Assembly (NCBI GenBank): GCA_020638035.1
Contig: JACKJI010000008.1
Location: 1-64,000 of the forward strand
DNA from: Hyphomicrobiaceae bacterium
GTDB lineage: Bacteria > Pseudomonadota > Alphaproteobacteria > Rhizobiales > Hyphomicrobiaceae
Direction of reading: 5' to 3'
Length of the DNA stretch: 64,000 nt
Part shown: positions 44,592-53,902 of the stretch, one piece after another
How the letters are laid out: every line of letters starts with the position of its first letter
Position numbering within the stretch: position 1 is the first letter of the stretch
The notes under the pieces: generated by a model
Seen by the model: the letters and a program-made list of their open reading frames with translations, nothing else
Database searches by the model: none
What the model was told of the DNA's origin: nothing
Program-made: the position numbers and the translations under genes

Positions 44592-44765
44592 GTAGTCTTG
44601 TCCATCGGGAAACCGCGATGCAGATTCGCGTTCGCATGCTGCCTGGTGTCGCACTGACGCCATTGTGAGGACCACGTCAATGATCGAAGCACTAAGACGA
44701 GTGGCATATGTTGCGGGGCGCTATTTGAATGCGACCGTGATTGCGGCTTCAAAGGAGGTTTGCTG

Positions 44766-45599
44766 ATGCCCGTCCTCATGATGGGAGAAGGCACCATGTT
44801 CGGCGAGACGGCGCTGCGACTGGGTGCATTCGTCGCGGTGTTTGTCATCATGGCCGCGGCGGAGGTGATGCGGCCCAAGCGCAAGCTCGGCCATGACAAG
44901 AGCCGGCGCTGGTTCACCAACCTGTCGATCGTGGTGGTGGACAGCATCGTGGTCAGGTTGATGGGGGCGCTGGCAATTCCCTTGGTTGCGGTAGCGGCGG
45001 CGTTTCATGCCGGACAGCAGGGCTGGGGTTTTTTCAACTTGGTCGACTGGCCGTGGTGGGTCGAGTGGTTGATTGCTGTCGTCTTGCTTGATCTGGCGAT
45101 TTGGTTCCAGCATCTCGTCGCCCACAAGGTGCCCGCGCTGTGGCAATTGCACCAGATGCATCACGCCGATGTCGACATCGATGTGACGACGGCCATTCGC
45201 TTCCATCCGATCGAAATTGCGCTGTCGATGCTTTGGAAGATCCTGTGCGTGCTGGCGCTTGGCGCGGCACCGGAAGCGGTCATCTTGTTCGAGATCATTC
45301 TCAATGGCTGCGCCATGTTCAACCATGCCAACGTTGCGCTGCCGCCGCGGGTCGATCGCGCGCTGCGAATGCTGATCGTCACGCCCGACATGCACCGGGT
45401 GCACCATTCGGTGCTCCGACGCGAGCACGACAGCAATTACGGCTTCAATCTTTCGATCTGGGATCGCATCTTCGGGACCTACACGGCGCAGCCGGAAAAG
45501 GGGCACGAGGGCATGACCATCGGGCTCGAGCCCTATCAGAGCGAGGCGCCGACGCGGCTCGGGTGGAGCCTGTCGCTGCCGTTCCGACGTCGCGGTTAA
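44766..45599 (+). CDS. Sterol desaturase/fatty acid hydroxylase family protein
   Basis: 277 residues from ATG 44766, set by an excellent AGGAGG eight bases upstream. Four to five membrane helices surround the histidine boxes of the di-iron fatty-acid-hydroxylase superfamily: FQHLVAHK, LHQMHHADVD, RFHP, FNHANV and DMHRVHHSVLRREHDSNYGF. The set is complete, so it is likely an active membrane oxygenase that hydroxylates or desaturates a lipid (hopanoid, carotenoid or acyl chain; which is unknown). Other lipid genes are not adjacent. It diverges from the hydrolase gene. Confidence 0.88.
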   Translation: MPVLMMGEGTMFGETALRLGAFVAVFVIMAAAEVMRPKRKLGHDKSRRWFTNLSIVVVDSIVVRLMGALAIPLVAVAAAFHAGQQGWGFFNLVDWPWWVEWLIAVVLLDLAIWFQHLVAHKVPALWQLHQMHHADVDIDVTTAIRFHPIEIALSMLWKILCVLALGAAPEAVILFEIILNGCAMFNHANVALPPRVDRALRMLIVTPDMHRVHHSVLRREHDSNYGFNLSIWDRIFGTYTAQPEKGHEGMTIGLEPYQSEAPTRLGWSLSLPFRRRG

Positions 45600-45844
45600 T
45601 GGTGTAACCTGTTAGGTGTGGTGAAGCGTCGGTTTGGGCTTCGGCATCATTATGTCGTATGTTGCTGTTCCCGAAATGAATTTCTTCATCGAGAGCGGAT
45701 GTGGTTCGCAGAAGCATGCAGAATGCATGCGGAGGGCGATCGCCAAGCCACCCAATTTTCGCCAAAGACGACTATAAGCTCGCTCAAGATAAGACTTTCA
45801 TCGAGGATTTCGACTCGCCAGGGTTGTTCTGGGAGGATCGGTAA

Positions 45845-47542
45845 TTGGGTCGCATCGCGCGCACGGTCATGATGGTCGGGGGGACGGCAATTCTGGTTGC
45901 CATGCCCCGTGAAGACTACGTGCACCTCGCCGCTCAGACGCGTGAGGCGGTCGCGCACGCCTACCAACTCATCGACAAACATGTCGTGCGCCCGGTTCGT
46001 GTGGCGTCGACATCACCAGCGGACAAAGAGATCTTGTCGGTGCCGGCACCGCAGCCTGTGCTTCGCCCGAGCCTCGTGAGCGCTGAGGCGCGGCGGGAGC
46101 TGGCGACCGCGCGCATTCCAGAACTAGCGACATCGCGGGCGCAGGATGAAGCCCGTGCGGCGCCAGCAATGACGGTTGCTGCATCGGTCGGCTCGACCAT
46201 TGCGGATGCGGAGCAGCACGACGCACGTGCATTGCAGCCCGCAGCGATGGAGGGTGCCGTTGGCCCGGAGAGCGTGAGGGTTGCAGAACAGCCCGTGAGC
46301 GGTGCCGGCGCGGCGTCAATCCCTGTTGCAGAACCGGGGCCGGTCGGCGCTGCGGCCATTGAGGTCGCGCGGCAGGTCGAGACGTCTCCGGTGGTCGCGA
46401 TGACCTCGAGCGATGCAGACCGGAGTGCTGCGGCCGAGACCCAACAGGCGGCACTTACAACGGTCTCGCATTCAGTGTCAGACGTTGCAGCCGCCGCAGA
46501 ACCGCAGCCGACAACAAAAAGCATAAGCGCGATTACGGACGACGACAGCGGAGATGCGGCCGCAGTCGTGCCGCCGCCTCCGTCTGCAAAGCCCGAAATC
46601 CCTGACGAAAAGAAACCTCCGGTGGCGGCCAAGCTGCTGTTCGGCGCGGCGAAGACCGGTGCGCCGCTGGCCGCGCGCGCGATCGGCTTTTATTCGCGCG
46701 GTTGTCTCGCTGGAGGAAAGGCGCTGCCGGTCGATGGCCCGGCGTGGCAAGCGATGCGGCTGTCGCGCAATCGCAACTGGGGGCATCCGAGGTTGATCGC
46801 TCTCCTGGAGCGGTTCGCGACGGAGGTGCAAAAGGAGGATGGCTGGCCCGGCCTCCTGGTCGGAGACATCTCGCAGCCGCGCGGTGGGCCGATGCTGACC
46901 GGACATGCGAGCCATCAGATCGGGCTCGACGCGGATATCTGGTTCACGCCCATGCCCGGACGGCGCCTGTCGCGCCGTGAGCGCGAATCGATGGCGGCGA
47001 CATCGATGATCGATGGGCCGACGAAAGTGGACCCGACAGCGTTCACGCCAAGCCATGTGCGCGTGGTGAAGCGGGCAGCGGAGTATCGGGACGTCGAGCG
47101 GATTCTCGTTCATCCGGCGATCAAGAAGGCACTGTGCGAGGCTGCGGGCAAGGATCGCGGCTGGCTCGGCAAGGTGCGCCCCTACTTCGGCCACTACTAT
47201 CATTTCCACGTGCGGATCGGCTGTCCCGACGCCTCCAAGGAGTGTCGCGCGCAACCGCCGCCAACCGGTGATGATGGGTGCGGCAAAGAGCTTGACGACT
47301 GGTTCAAGCGACTGACGCGGAAGCCCCGTCCGGAGCCAAAGGTCGTGAGGCCGGTTCGTCCGAAGCCGCCGATCACGCTGGCGGATCTGCCGCAGCACTG
47401 CAAACTTGTGCTCGAGGCAGGTGATGGTCCGCTCGTCAAGGACGAGGCGGAACTGGTCAAGTCCAGCATCGAGAGGTCAAAGGACGAGGTCGATATCTCG
47501 GGCAAGACCCGCGAAGAGGCGCTGGCGCGCAAGGCGCGCTAG
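45845..47542 (+). CDS. mepA: Penicillin-insensitive murein endopeptidase (MepA, M74) with a long N-terminal extension
   Basis: 565 residues from a TTG start at 45845, supported by GGGAGG eight bases upstream. MepA itself is ~275 residues: here the domain runs ~residues 265-475 with the zinc ligands in TGHASHQIGLDADIWF and GHYYHFHVRIGCP, and PVDGPAWQAMRLSRNRNWGH before them. It cuts D-Ala-meso-DAP cross-links in peptidoglycan. The first ~255 residues are Ala/Pro/Val/Glu-rich, disordered and end PPPPSAKPEIPDEKKPPVA; a weak hydrophobic segment near the N-terminus could export it. The C-terminal ~70 residues (KPPITLADLPQHCKLVLEA) are typical of alphaproteobacterial MepA. Confidence 0.9.
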   Translation: MGRIARTVMMVGGTAILVAMPREDYVHLAAQTREAVAHAYQLIDKHVVRPVRVASTSPADKEILSVPAPQPVLRPSLVSAEARRELATARIPELATSRAQDEARAAPAMTVAASVGSTIADAEQHDARALQPAAMEGAVGPESVRVAEQPVSGAGAASIPVAEPGPVGAAAIEVARQVETSPVVAMTSSDADRSAAAETQQAALTTVSHSVSDVAAAAEPQPTTKSISAITDDDSGDAAAVVPPPPSAKPEIPDEKKPPVAAKLLFGAAKTGAPLAARAIGFYSRGCLAGGKALPVDGPAWQAMRLSRNRNWGHPRLIALLERFATEVQKEDGWPGLLVGDISQPRGGPMLTGHASHQIGLDADIWFTPMPGRRLSRRERESMAATSMIDGPTKVDPTAFTPSHVRVVKRAAEYRDVERILVHPAIKKALCEAAGKDRGWLGKVRPYFGHYYHFHVRIGCPDASKECRAQPPPTGDDGCGKELDDWFKRLTRKPRPEPKVVRPVRPKPPITLADLPQHCKLVLEAGDGPLVKDEAELVKSSIERSKDEVDISGKTREEALARKAR

Positions 47543-47660
47543 CTCGTGTTCACTCGTCATAAGATCAGCAATAGTGTTTGGGCCTGCTCGGCTGCGCGTC
47601 GTGCGCATGATTAGCCGATTATCGCGAGGCTCAATGCGGCGGCTGCGGCGACCGGGCAGC

Positions 47661-48314
47661 TCATCGGGCGGGATCGGCGCGCTGGCCCGTCGAAGCGTTG
47701 ACGCGGAACCATCCGGCAATAACGCGCCGCTGGGCGTTGGCTGAACGCACTGCGTGCGGGATCTCTTCCGACAGCATCAGAACCATCGTTCCCGCACGCG
47801 GGGCGACGGTTGCCATGGGTGGACCGAAATCGTCCTTTTCCGACCAGATGTCGAGTTCGCCACCATGAGCGGGCTCCCAGTCGGAGTTGAGATAGACGAC
47901 CATCGAGACGATGCGGTTGCGCGTGCCGCGCAGGCTGTCGAGGTGGCGCGCATAGAATCCGCCCGGCGGGTAGGTCAGGAACTGCGCCTCGAACTCGAAC
48001 AGGCCAAGGTAGAGGCGGCGATTGATGGCGCTGCGGATCTGCTCGGCGAGCGCCAGGAATGCGGCTTCGCCGTCGGAGCGTCCGTCGAGCCAAGCGGCGT
48101 CGACGCGTCGGATGCGCGTTTCCAGCGTGTGTGCTTCTTCGCGGCCGATGGCGGCGCGCGCCATCTCGCCTGAGTCCTCGCGGGCAATGCAGTCGGCGAC
48201 GAGGCGGTCGACGAGTGGCGCGGCAATGGCATCGGTGAGAACGCCGAAGCCTCTGTCGGCGAGGTCACCGATCAGTTGGTCGATGGCTTCACGGTCGAAG
48301 GGTGGTGCCAGCAT
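47661..48314 (-). CDS. 2-oxoglutarate/Fe(II)-dependent oxygenase (prolyl-4-hydroxylase-like)
   Basis: 217 residues from ATG 48314. The double-stranded beta-helix motifs are visible: YPPGGFYARHLDS with the HxD iron ligands near 118, then RIVSMVVYLNSDWEPAHGGE, and EEIPHAVRSANAQRRVIAGW, which supplies the distal histidine, and the arginine that holds 2-oxoglutarate. It resembles bacterial SM-20/PHD-like enzymes. Substrate unknown; it may hydroxylate a protein or amino acid. The gene is alone on its strand between MepA (convergent) and msrA. Confidence 0.88.
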   Translation of the reverse strand: MLAPPFDREAIDQLIGDLADRGFGVLTDAIAAPLVDRLVADCIAREDSGEMARAAIGREEAHTLETRIRRVDAAWLDGRSDGEAAFLALAEQIRSAINRRLYLGLFEFEAQFLTYPPGGFYARHLDSLRGTRNRIVSMVVYLNSDWEPAHGGELDIWSEKDDFGPPMATVAPRAGTMVLMLSEEIPHAVRSANAQRRVIAGWFRVNASTGQRADPAR

Positions 48315-48547
48315 GGCGGCAGGTCCCGCCGGAGTGCTCCGGCAAGCACCCGCGGCAGGCGCGCGGCGGCATGCGGCGCGCGAGCGGCGGGGAGCTGTGA
48401 TGTGCTCCCTAATCTGGACCTTGCCCATGCGACAGGCGCCCGCAGGGACTGCGCGTGGGCAAGAGTCGTCCGAGATCGGGAAGGCACACCGGCGCCGGAC
48501 TCAATGAGAGCCGGTCCAGCGGCCGTGGTGCGGGTTCATACCGACAT

Positions 48548-49210
48548 TCAGTCCGACGTGGCTGTGATGCCAGTGCCGATTGGGCAGGACACGCCCGTAC
48601 CGCCGAGGCCGCAATATCCGTGCGGGACCTTGGCCAGATACTGCTGGTGATAGTCCTCGGCGAAATAGAATGAGGGTGCGGGTAGGAGTTCGGTCGTGAT
48701 GCTGCCGTAGCCGCGCTCGGCCAGGCGGGGCTGGTAGGCCGCGCGCGCGGCCTCGGCGGCGGCACGCTGTGTGTCGGAGAACCAGTAGATTCCCGAGCGG
48801 TACTGCGTGCCGACATCATTGCCCTGGCGCAAGCCCTGGGTCGGATCGTGGCTTTCGAAAAAGATCTTCAGCAAGGCGTCGTATGACAGCCGGTCCGGCT
48901 CGTACACGACGAGAACCACCTCGTTGTGGCCCGTCAGGCCAGTGCAGACCTCTTCATAGGTCGGGTTGGGTGTGTAGCCGGCTGCATAACCGACGGCCGT
49001 GATCCAGATGCCGTTGCCGAGCTGCCAGAACTTTCGCTCGGCTCCCCAGAAGCATCCCAATCCGAACATGGCCGTTTCCGTGCCGTCCGGGTACGGCCCT
49101 TTAAGCGGGCGGCCGAGTACGAAGTGGGTGGAAGCCGTCGGGATCGGCGCGTCACGACCCGGAAGGGCTGTGTCGGCAGAGGGCATCACGGCCTTCTTTC
49201 TGAGGAACAT
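48548..49210 (-). CDS. msrA: Peptide-methionine (S)-S-oxide reductase
   Basis: 220 residues. The catalytic loop GLGCFWGAERKFWQ near 51-64 has the nucleophilic cysteine of MsrA. TAVGYAAGYTPNPTYEEVCTG, FFESHDPTQGLRQGNDVGTQ and QYRSGIYWF are classic family motifs, and a late YCGLGGTGVSCP tail holds resolving cysteines. It repairs S-methionine sulfoxide with thioredoxin. The first ~45 residues precede the core and are common in alphaproteobacterial members. It is the last of its strand before the divergent PH-like gene at 49389. Confidence 0.96.
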   Translation of the reverse strand: MFLRKKAVMPSADTALPGRDAPIPTASTHFVLGRPLKGPYPDGTETAMFGLGCFWGAERKFWQLGNGIWITAVGYAAGYTPNPTYEEVCTGLTGHNEVVLVVYEPDRLSYDALLKIFFESHDPTQGLRQGNDVGTQYRSGIYWFSDTQRAAAEAARAAYQPRLAERGYGSITTELLPAPSFYFAEDYHQQYLAKVPHGYCGLGGTGVSCPIGTGITATSD

Positions 49211-49388
49211 GGGGCGTTATCTCCAGAGCTGTCGCATTCTGCTCCGCATTATATGGTGCGTCGATTTTGCCCGATCCGCCCCGTTGACGCCTCACTTTTT
49301 TGCGAGCTTGCCGTCATTGCGGCGGTGGAGGAGGACATGCGACGCGGCGGGGGGATACTGGCCGCGTACTTCGAGGGGAGCCATCTCA

Positions 49389-50201
49389 ATGACCGATGCC
49401 AACGTTGTGCAACCCGCCGACGAGCTTGCCGCGGCGCTGGGGCACGATGCCATCACCGCTACCGGAGCAGGGCGAGCCATCCAGCCTAGCGAGCGGGTCG
49501 TCTATCGCGCCAGCGGTGGTCGGCGTGTCGCGTTTTCGTTGATCTTTCTTCTGCTTCTGCCGTTCTTCATCAGCCTTGGTCCGATGCTCTATGCGCGCAT
49601 CAGCCACGGCCTCTGGGAAGGCACCATCGGTCTGATGGTGATCGCGGCCGGATTTGCCGTCGTCATGTTTCTGGTCGTGGTCGAGCTTCTGCATTCGATC
49701 CGCTCACGGGTCGAACTCGGTAACACGGCGGTACGTCTGACACTGCCCTCCGGGCGCGGCCCGCAGCCGATGCTGCGGTATCGCACGCACGAAATTCCCT
49801 ACAAGGACATCGAGGCCGTTGAGATGCGGCGCGAAGTCTATGGGGGCGTCTGGGCGCCGATGATGCTGAAGGGTGCGCGGGTCGTCACCAAGGGCGGCGA
49901 CAAGATCCGGCTTGGCTACGTCAACGAGGCGAATGTCGATCCGGCGTTTCCCTATGTCGAGATCGCCGAGCGCATTGCGCATCGCGCCGGTGTCGCGCTG
50001 ATCGACCAGGGAAGCGTGCGCCGCTCGATGCCGAAGAAGGTGCTGGGTATCGTATCGGGCCCGCGCGAGAAGCAATCGATCGACGAGATCCAGATGCGCG
50101 ATCTTAATCGCAAGCATACGCGATTGATGGCCGTGTTGATCTTCGGGCTGGTGCTGTTGATCGGTTTCGGCATCATCGGCGACATGATGCAACCGGGCTG
50201 A
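49389..50201 (+). CDS. Membrane protein with a PH-like domain, conserved hypothetical
   Basis: 270 residues from ATG 49389 (GAGGGGAG upstream). Two adjacent hydrophobic helices at ~48-100 (VAFSLIFLLLLPFFISLGPM and MVIAAGFAVVMFLVVVELLH) lead to a soluble region of ~120 residues with a PH-like beta pattern (LGNTAVRLTLPSGRGPQPML, IPYKDIEAVEMRREVYGGVW, KIRLGYVNEANVD), and a third helix (MAVLIFGLVLLIGFGIIGDM) closes the C-terminus. No catalytic residues are evident. It could anchor an assembly at the inner membrane. Family not named with certainty. Confidence 0.72.
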   Translation: MTDANVVQPADELAAALGHDAITATGAGRAIQPSERVVYRASGGRRVAFSLIFLLLLPFFISLGPMLYARISHGLWEGTIGLMVIAAGFAVVMFLVVVELLHSIRSRVELGNTAVRLTLPSGRGPQPMLRYRTHEIPYKDIEAVEMRREVYGGVWAPMMLKGARVVTKGGDKIRLGYVNEANVDPAFPYVEIAERIAHRAGVALIDQGSVRRSMPKKVLGIVSGPREKQSIDEIQMRDLNRKHTRLMAVLIFGLVLLIGFGIIGDMMQPG

Positions 50202-50250
50202 GGCGGAATGCGAAGCGGGGCGACTTCGCCAATGCCGAACGGTTGACCAA

Positions 50251-50601
50251 TCAGTTGACGAAAATGTTGACGACTCGCCTGCGGCGCCCAGCGATGCCGC
50301 AGAGGAGGGCGAGCCCGCCAAACAGCACGTAGGAGGGGAGCCCGAGCAAGCTCGACAACAAGGGGTCCCACATCCAGGCGCCGAAACGCTGTGTCACTGC
50401 GGCTTTCAGGGACGCCAAGGACGATGGCGATATGCTCTGCCAATGTGCAAGCGTCGAGGTGTGCGTGCCCTGCTGCGTCGATCCCGCGACGAACAGTACG
50501 ATGGCGAGCAGCAAGAAGAGCGCCGCGAGGAAGCGGAGCAGCGGCGCGGCGGCAATAGCGATCCGGCCCGGCAGTTCCTTGAGGTAGCGTAGGAGGCGCA
50601 T
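50251..50601 (-). CDS. Small membrane protein, unknown function
   Basis: 116 residues. Two hydrophobic segments (FLAALFLLLAIVLFVAGSTQ near 25-45 and LPSYVLFGGLALLCGIAG near 87-105) enclose a ~40-residue loop with SISPSSLASLKAAV and RFGAWMWDPLLSSLL. The basic ends (RLLRYLKELPGRI and RRRRVVN) put both termini in the cytoplasm. The layout is one I have seen annotated as hypothetical in rhizobial genomes. It precedes the epimerase gene (58 bases) on the same strand and may be co-transcribed, though converging transcription from 49389 ends only 49 bases away. Confidence 0.65.
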   Translation of the reverse strand: MRLLRYLKELPGRIAIAAAPLLRFLAALFLLLAIVLFVAGSTQQGTHTSTLAHWQSISPSSLASLKAAVTQRFGAWMWDPLLSSLLGLPSYVLFGGLALLCGIAGRRRRVVNIFVN

Positions 50602-50659
50602 GGCGCGATCGTGTCTCCCTGATTACGGCGGCAGCGCGACGCTACCACTCCTCACGCGG

Positions 50660-51685
50660 TCACACGCGATAGAACTCCCGATACCACTTGACGAACTGTG
50701 CGATCCCCTTTTCCAGCGACGTGCGCGGGCGGTAGCCGAAGTCCCGCTCCAGGTCGTCAATGTCGGCGTAGGTGGCCGGCACGTCGCCGGGCTGCATGGG
50801 CCGCATGGTCTTGATGGCTTCGCGGCCGATCGCTCTTTCCAGTGTGGCGATGAAGGTCATCAGCTCGACCGGCGTGTTGTTGCCGATGTTGTAGACGCGG
50901 TAGGGGGCATGACTGGCGCCCGGATCGGGCAACTCGGGATTATAGCTTGGGCAAGGTCGCGCGGGCCGTGCCGCGACGCGGACGACGCCAGTGACAACGT
51001 CGTCGATGTAGGTGAAGTCGCGCGACATGCGGCCCTCATTGAAGACCTCGATGGGCCGCCCTTCGAGAATCGCCTTGGTGAACAGCATCGGTGCCATGTC
51101 CGGCCGCCCCCACGGACCATAGACCGTGAAGAAGCGCAGGCCCGTCGTCGGCAGACCATAGAGGTGGGAGTAGGTGTGAGCCATCAGCTCGTTGGCCTTC
51201 TTGGTGGCGGCGTAAAGGCTGACGGGGTGGTCGACGTTGTCATGCACGCTGAAGGGCATCTTGACGTTGGCGCCGTAGACAGAGCTCGACGACGCATAGA
51301 CCAAGTGGCCAACGTCGTTGTGTCGGCAGCCCTCGAGCACATTGCCGAATGCGACGAGGTTGGAATCGATGTAGGCCGCAGGATTGGTCAGCGAGTAGCG
51401 TACGCCCGCCTGGGCCGCAAGGTGGATGACCGTGCGTGGGGCGGTATCCTTGAACAGCTTCTCGACGGCTTGGCGCGAGGCAAGATCAAACTCGTGGAAC
51501 GTGAAGCGCGGATTGCGGATCACCTCAAGGCGCGCGCGTTTCAGGGTGGGGTCGTAGTAGGTGTTGAGATTGTCGATGCCGACGACCGTCTCTCCCGCCT
51601 CCAACAGGGCCTTTGCCACGAACATGCCGATGAAGCCGGCGACGCCGGTGACGAGGATGGGGCGTCCGGGGATATCCGCAGTCAT
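50660..51685 (-). CDS. NAD-dependent epimerase, UDP-glucuronate 4-epimerase type
   Basis: 341 residues from ATG 51685. An extended SDR fold is clear: PILVTGVAGFIGMFVAKAL at the N-terminus, IDNLNTYYDPTLKRARL near 35 (specific to the UDP-GlcA epimerase group), LAAQAGVRYSLTNPAAY, ASSSSVYG with the catalytic serine, YAATKKANELMAH with Y-x-x-x-K, and FFTVYGPWGRPDMA. It should convert UDP-glucuronate into UDP-galacturonate for lipopolysaccharide or capsule. It lies 214 bases upstream, on the same strand, of the manC gene, which fits a surface-polysaccharide role. Confidence 0.9.
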   Translation of the reverse strand: MTADIPGRPILVTGVAGFIGMFVAKALLEAGETVVGIDNLNTYYDPTLKRARLEVIRNPRFTFHEFDLASRQAVEKLFKDTAPRTVIHLAAQAGVRYSLTNPAAYIDSNLVAFGNVLEGCRHNDVGHLVYASSSSVYGANVKMPFSVHDNVDHPVSLYAATKKANELMAHTYSHLYGLPTTGLRFFTVYGPWGRPDMAPMLFTKAILEGRPIEVFNEGRMSRDFTYIDDVVTGVVRVAARPARPCPSYNPELPDPGASHAPYRVYNIGNNTPVELMTFIATLERAIGREAIKTMRPMQPGDVPATYADIDDLERDFGYRPRTSLEKGIAQFVKWYREFYRV

Positions 51686-51899
51686 GGTGATCCAGTGCCT
51701 CGCCGAAGAGGGTGTCAGATAGGTTCTGCTTGGTAGTCGGATCGGTGCGGCATGGCAAGGTGCGCACCTGCCTGCGGTGCAAGCGGGCAAGCAGCACATA
51801 GGGGGGCGGGGTCAGGCACATGGGCGTGCTCGTGCCTGCGGTGGGCGACAGCGGTGTCGGGCGGACGCAAAAAGGTGGATGCGGCCGTCGTCTACCTCG

Positions 51900-53357
51900 C
51901 TACCGCGTCTCCTCGGCGGCACGATTGTAGACGTCCTCGGAGCGGATGATGTCGTCCTCGCCGAGATAGCTGCCGATCTGTACTTCGATGATTTCGAGCG
52001 GAACCTTGCCCGGGTTCTCCAGCCGGTGCCACTGGGTGGCGAAGATATAGACACTCTCGTTCTCGCGAACGAGTTTCTCCTCGTCGCCGATGACCACTTT
52101 TGCAGTGCCCTTGACGACGATCCAGTGCTCGGAGCGATGATGGTGCATCTGCATCGACAGCTTGCCTCCGGGCTTCACGTGCAAGAGCTTCACCTGGAAA
52201 CGCGGCTCAAGCGACAGCGTCTCGAAGTAGCCCCAAGGCCGGAGGTTGCGCAGATGCTGCTCGTGCTCCTTGCGATTGGACAGCTTGAGCCGCTCGACTA
52301 CCTTCGACACGTCCTGTGCGCGGCTGCGGTCCGCGACGAGGAGAGCGTCGGGAGTGTCGACGATGACAAGGTTGTCGACCCCGATGGTGGAGACGAGCGC
52401 GCGCTCGGAATGAACGTAGCAGTTGCGAGTATCCTCCAGGATTGCCTCGCCCTTGGCATAATTGCCGTTGTCGTCACGGGGAGCGATCTCCCACAGCGAC
52501 GACCACGAGCCGACGTCATTCCAGCCGACATCGATCGGCAGCATTGCCGCGCGCGAAGTGCGTTCCATGACGGCGTAATCGATCGAGATACTGGGGGACC
52601 GGGAGAAGGGCGTTGAGGCGAGGCGCTCGAAGCCGATGTCCTCGGCGCGCTCGGTGTAGGCGGCGCGGGCGGCGGCCAAGACCTCGGGGGCCAGTTTTGC
52701 GAGTTCGTCGAGCAATGTCGCGGCGTGGAGGACGAAGATGCCGCTGTTCCAGAAGTACGTGCCGGACTCGATGTAGGTCTTCGCGGTGGCTCTGTCGGGT
52801 TTCTCGGTGAAGCCGGCGACGGCGTATGCCCGACCTTCGAGCCCGGGCAGCGATGCGCCCTGGTGGATGTAGCCATAGCCAGTGTGCGGCTCGGTCGGCT
52901 TGATGCCGAATAGGACGAGGCGGCCGGTTGCAGCAACGGTTGCGGCACGGCGGACCGCGTCGACAAACTCGCTCTCGTGCTTGATGACGTGGTCGGAAGG
53001 CATCACCACGATGATGGCATCGGGGTCCTGTTCGTGAGCGGCGAGGGCAGCAACCGCGATGGCGGGCGCGGTATTGCGGGCAGCAGGCTCAAGGATGATC
53101 GCGTGAGCCTCGAATCCCGCCGTTTCCAGCTCCTGGCGCACCAGGAACCGGTGGTTGTTGTTGCACATCAGGATGGGCGGAGCGAACCCCTTGTCGGGGG
53201 CGAGACGGCGCAGAGTTGCTCCAAGGAAGCTCGTGCCCTGGCCATTGAAGAAACGGATGAACTGTTTGGGGTGCATGGCGCGCGAGAGCGGCCAGAGCCT
53301 GGTGCCCGATCCGCCAGACAGGATCACGGGGTAAATGCTCGGCGGTCGTTGGCTCAT
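51900..53357 (-). CDS. manC: Mannose-1-phosphate guanylyltransferase / mannose-6-phosphate isomerase, bifunctional
   Basis: 485 residues, the usual length of type II PMI-GMP. The N-terminal transferase domain starts PVILSGGSGTRLWPLSR and has HPKQFIRF, then FTEKPD near 165 and YFWNSGIFV. The C-terminal cupin isomerase carries RPWGYFETL, QMHHHRSEHWIVV with the metal-binding histidines, and ESVYIFATQWHRLENPG. It makes GDP-mannose from mannose-6-phosphate (via mannose-1-phosphate) for surface polysaccharide. A 545-base gap lies upstream on the other side. Confidence 0.95.
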   Translation of the reverse strand: MSQRPPSIYPVILSGGSGTRLWPLSRAMHPKQFIRFFNGQGTSFLGATLRRLAPDKGFAPPILMCNNNHRFLVRQELETAGFEAHAIILEPAARNTAPAIAVAALAAHEQDPDAIIVVMPSDHVIKHESEFVDAVRRAATVAATGRLVLFGIKPTEPHTGYGYIHQGASLPGLEGRAYAVAGFTEKPDRATAKTYIESGTYFWNSGIFVLHAATLLDELAKLAPEVLAAARAAYTERAEDIGFERLASTPFSRSPSISIDYAVMERTSRAAMLPIDVGWNDVGSWSSLWEIAPRDDNGNYAKGEAILEDTRNCYVHSERALVSTIGVDNLVIVDTPDALLVADRSRAQDVSKVVERLKLSNRKEHEQHLRNLRPWGYFETLSLEPRFQVKLLHVKPGGKLSMQMHHHRSEHWIVVKGTAKVVIGDEEKLVRENESVYIFATQWHRLENPGKVPLEIIEVQIGSYLGEDDIIRSEDVYNRAAEETR

Positions 53358-53902
53358 GCGTGCACCTGTTGCCAGTTTCAGTTGGCGTCGCCGGGGACGA
53401 CCGGCATTGGGGCTATTCCGTTCGCAGCTTAGTCAAGGATCGGACCGTACCGCGTCACGACCGTCTGGGAACTGACATAATCGTTTCAGGTCCAACTCGT
53501 ACACCTAAACGTTGTCCGGACACTTGGTTTCCAGCCGGCGGCCCGGAATCCTGGCCAGATCTCTCGGTTTGTGTTCTGGATTGACGATCGTTCGATGACC
53601 GCAGCCCCGAACCACGCGTTCGTTCCGGAACACCAGTGTGGCGGTTGAGTGATCCGCTGCGTACCCTGCGGCCAGCCAGCGAGACAGACCTCTCGATCTG
53701 AACCACGCCAGCTTTTACCGTAGCAAGGGCCGTGCCGCCATACATGGGGGATCGGGGTGTATGCCGGAAGGCGTCAGGATCTAGCTCTGCCGCGCACGAA
53801 GGAAGCGTGCGTGCGAATTCGTTAACGATGGGGCGGTCCAAGAGGCGGCTTCAACAAACTGTTTCGATACATGACGATTTCCGTACCCTCGGCTCAGACC
53901 GG
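53358..53902. other. 545-base divergent gap before the FAD oxidase
   Basis: Promoters for manC and the oxidase should lie here. Frames open through it (plus from 53732, minus 53455-53841) lack coding character and I consider them chance. No hairpin of note was seen. Confidence 0.45.

Noticed and set aside
53455..53841. A 128-codon minus-strand frame between manC and the FAD oxidase
   Set aside because: Ser/Arg/Gly/Pro-rich without pattern; no ribosome-binding site; overlaps the region where both promoters are needed.
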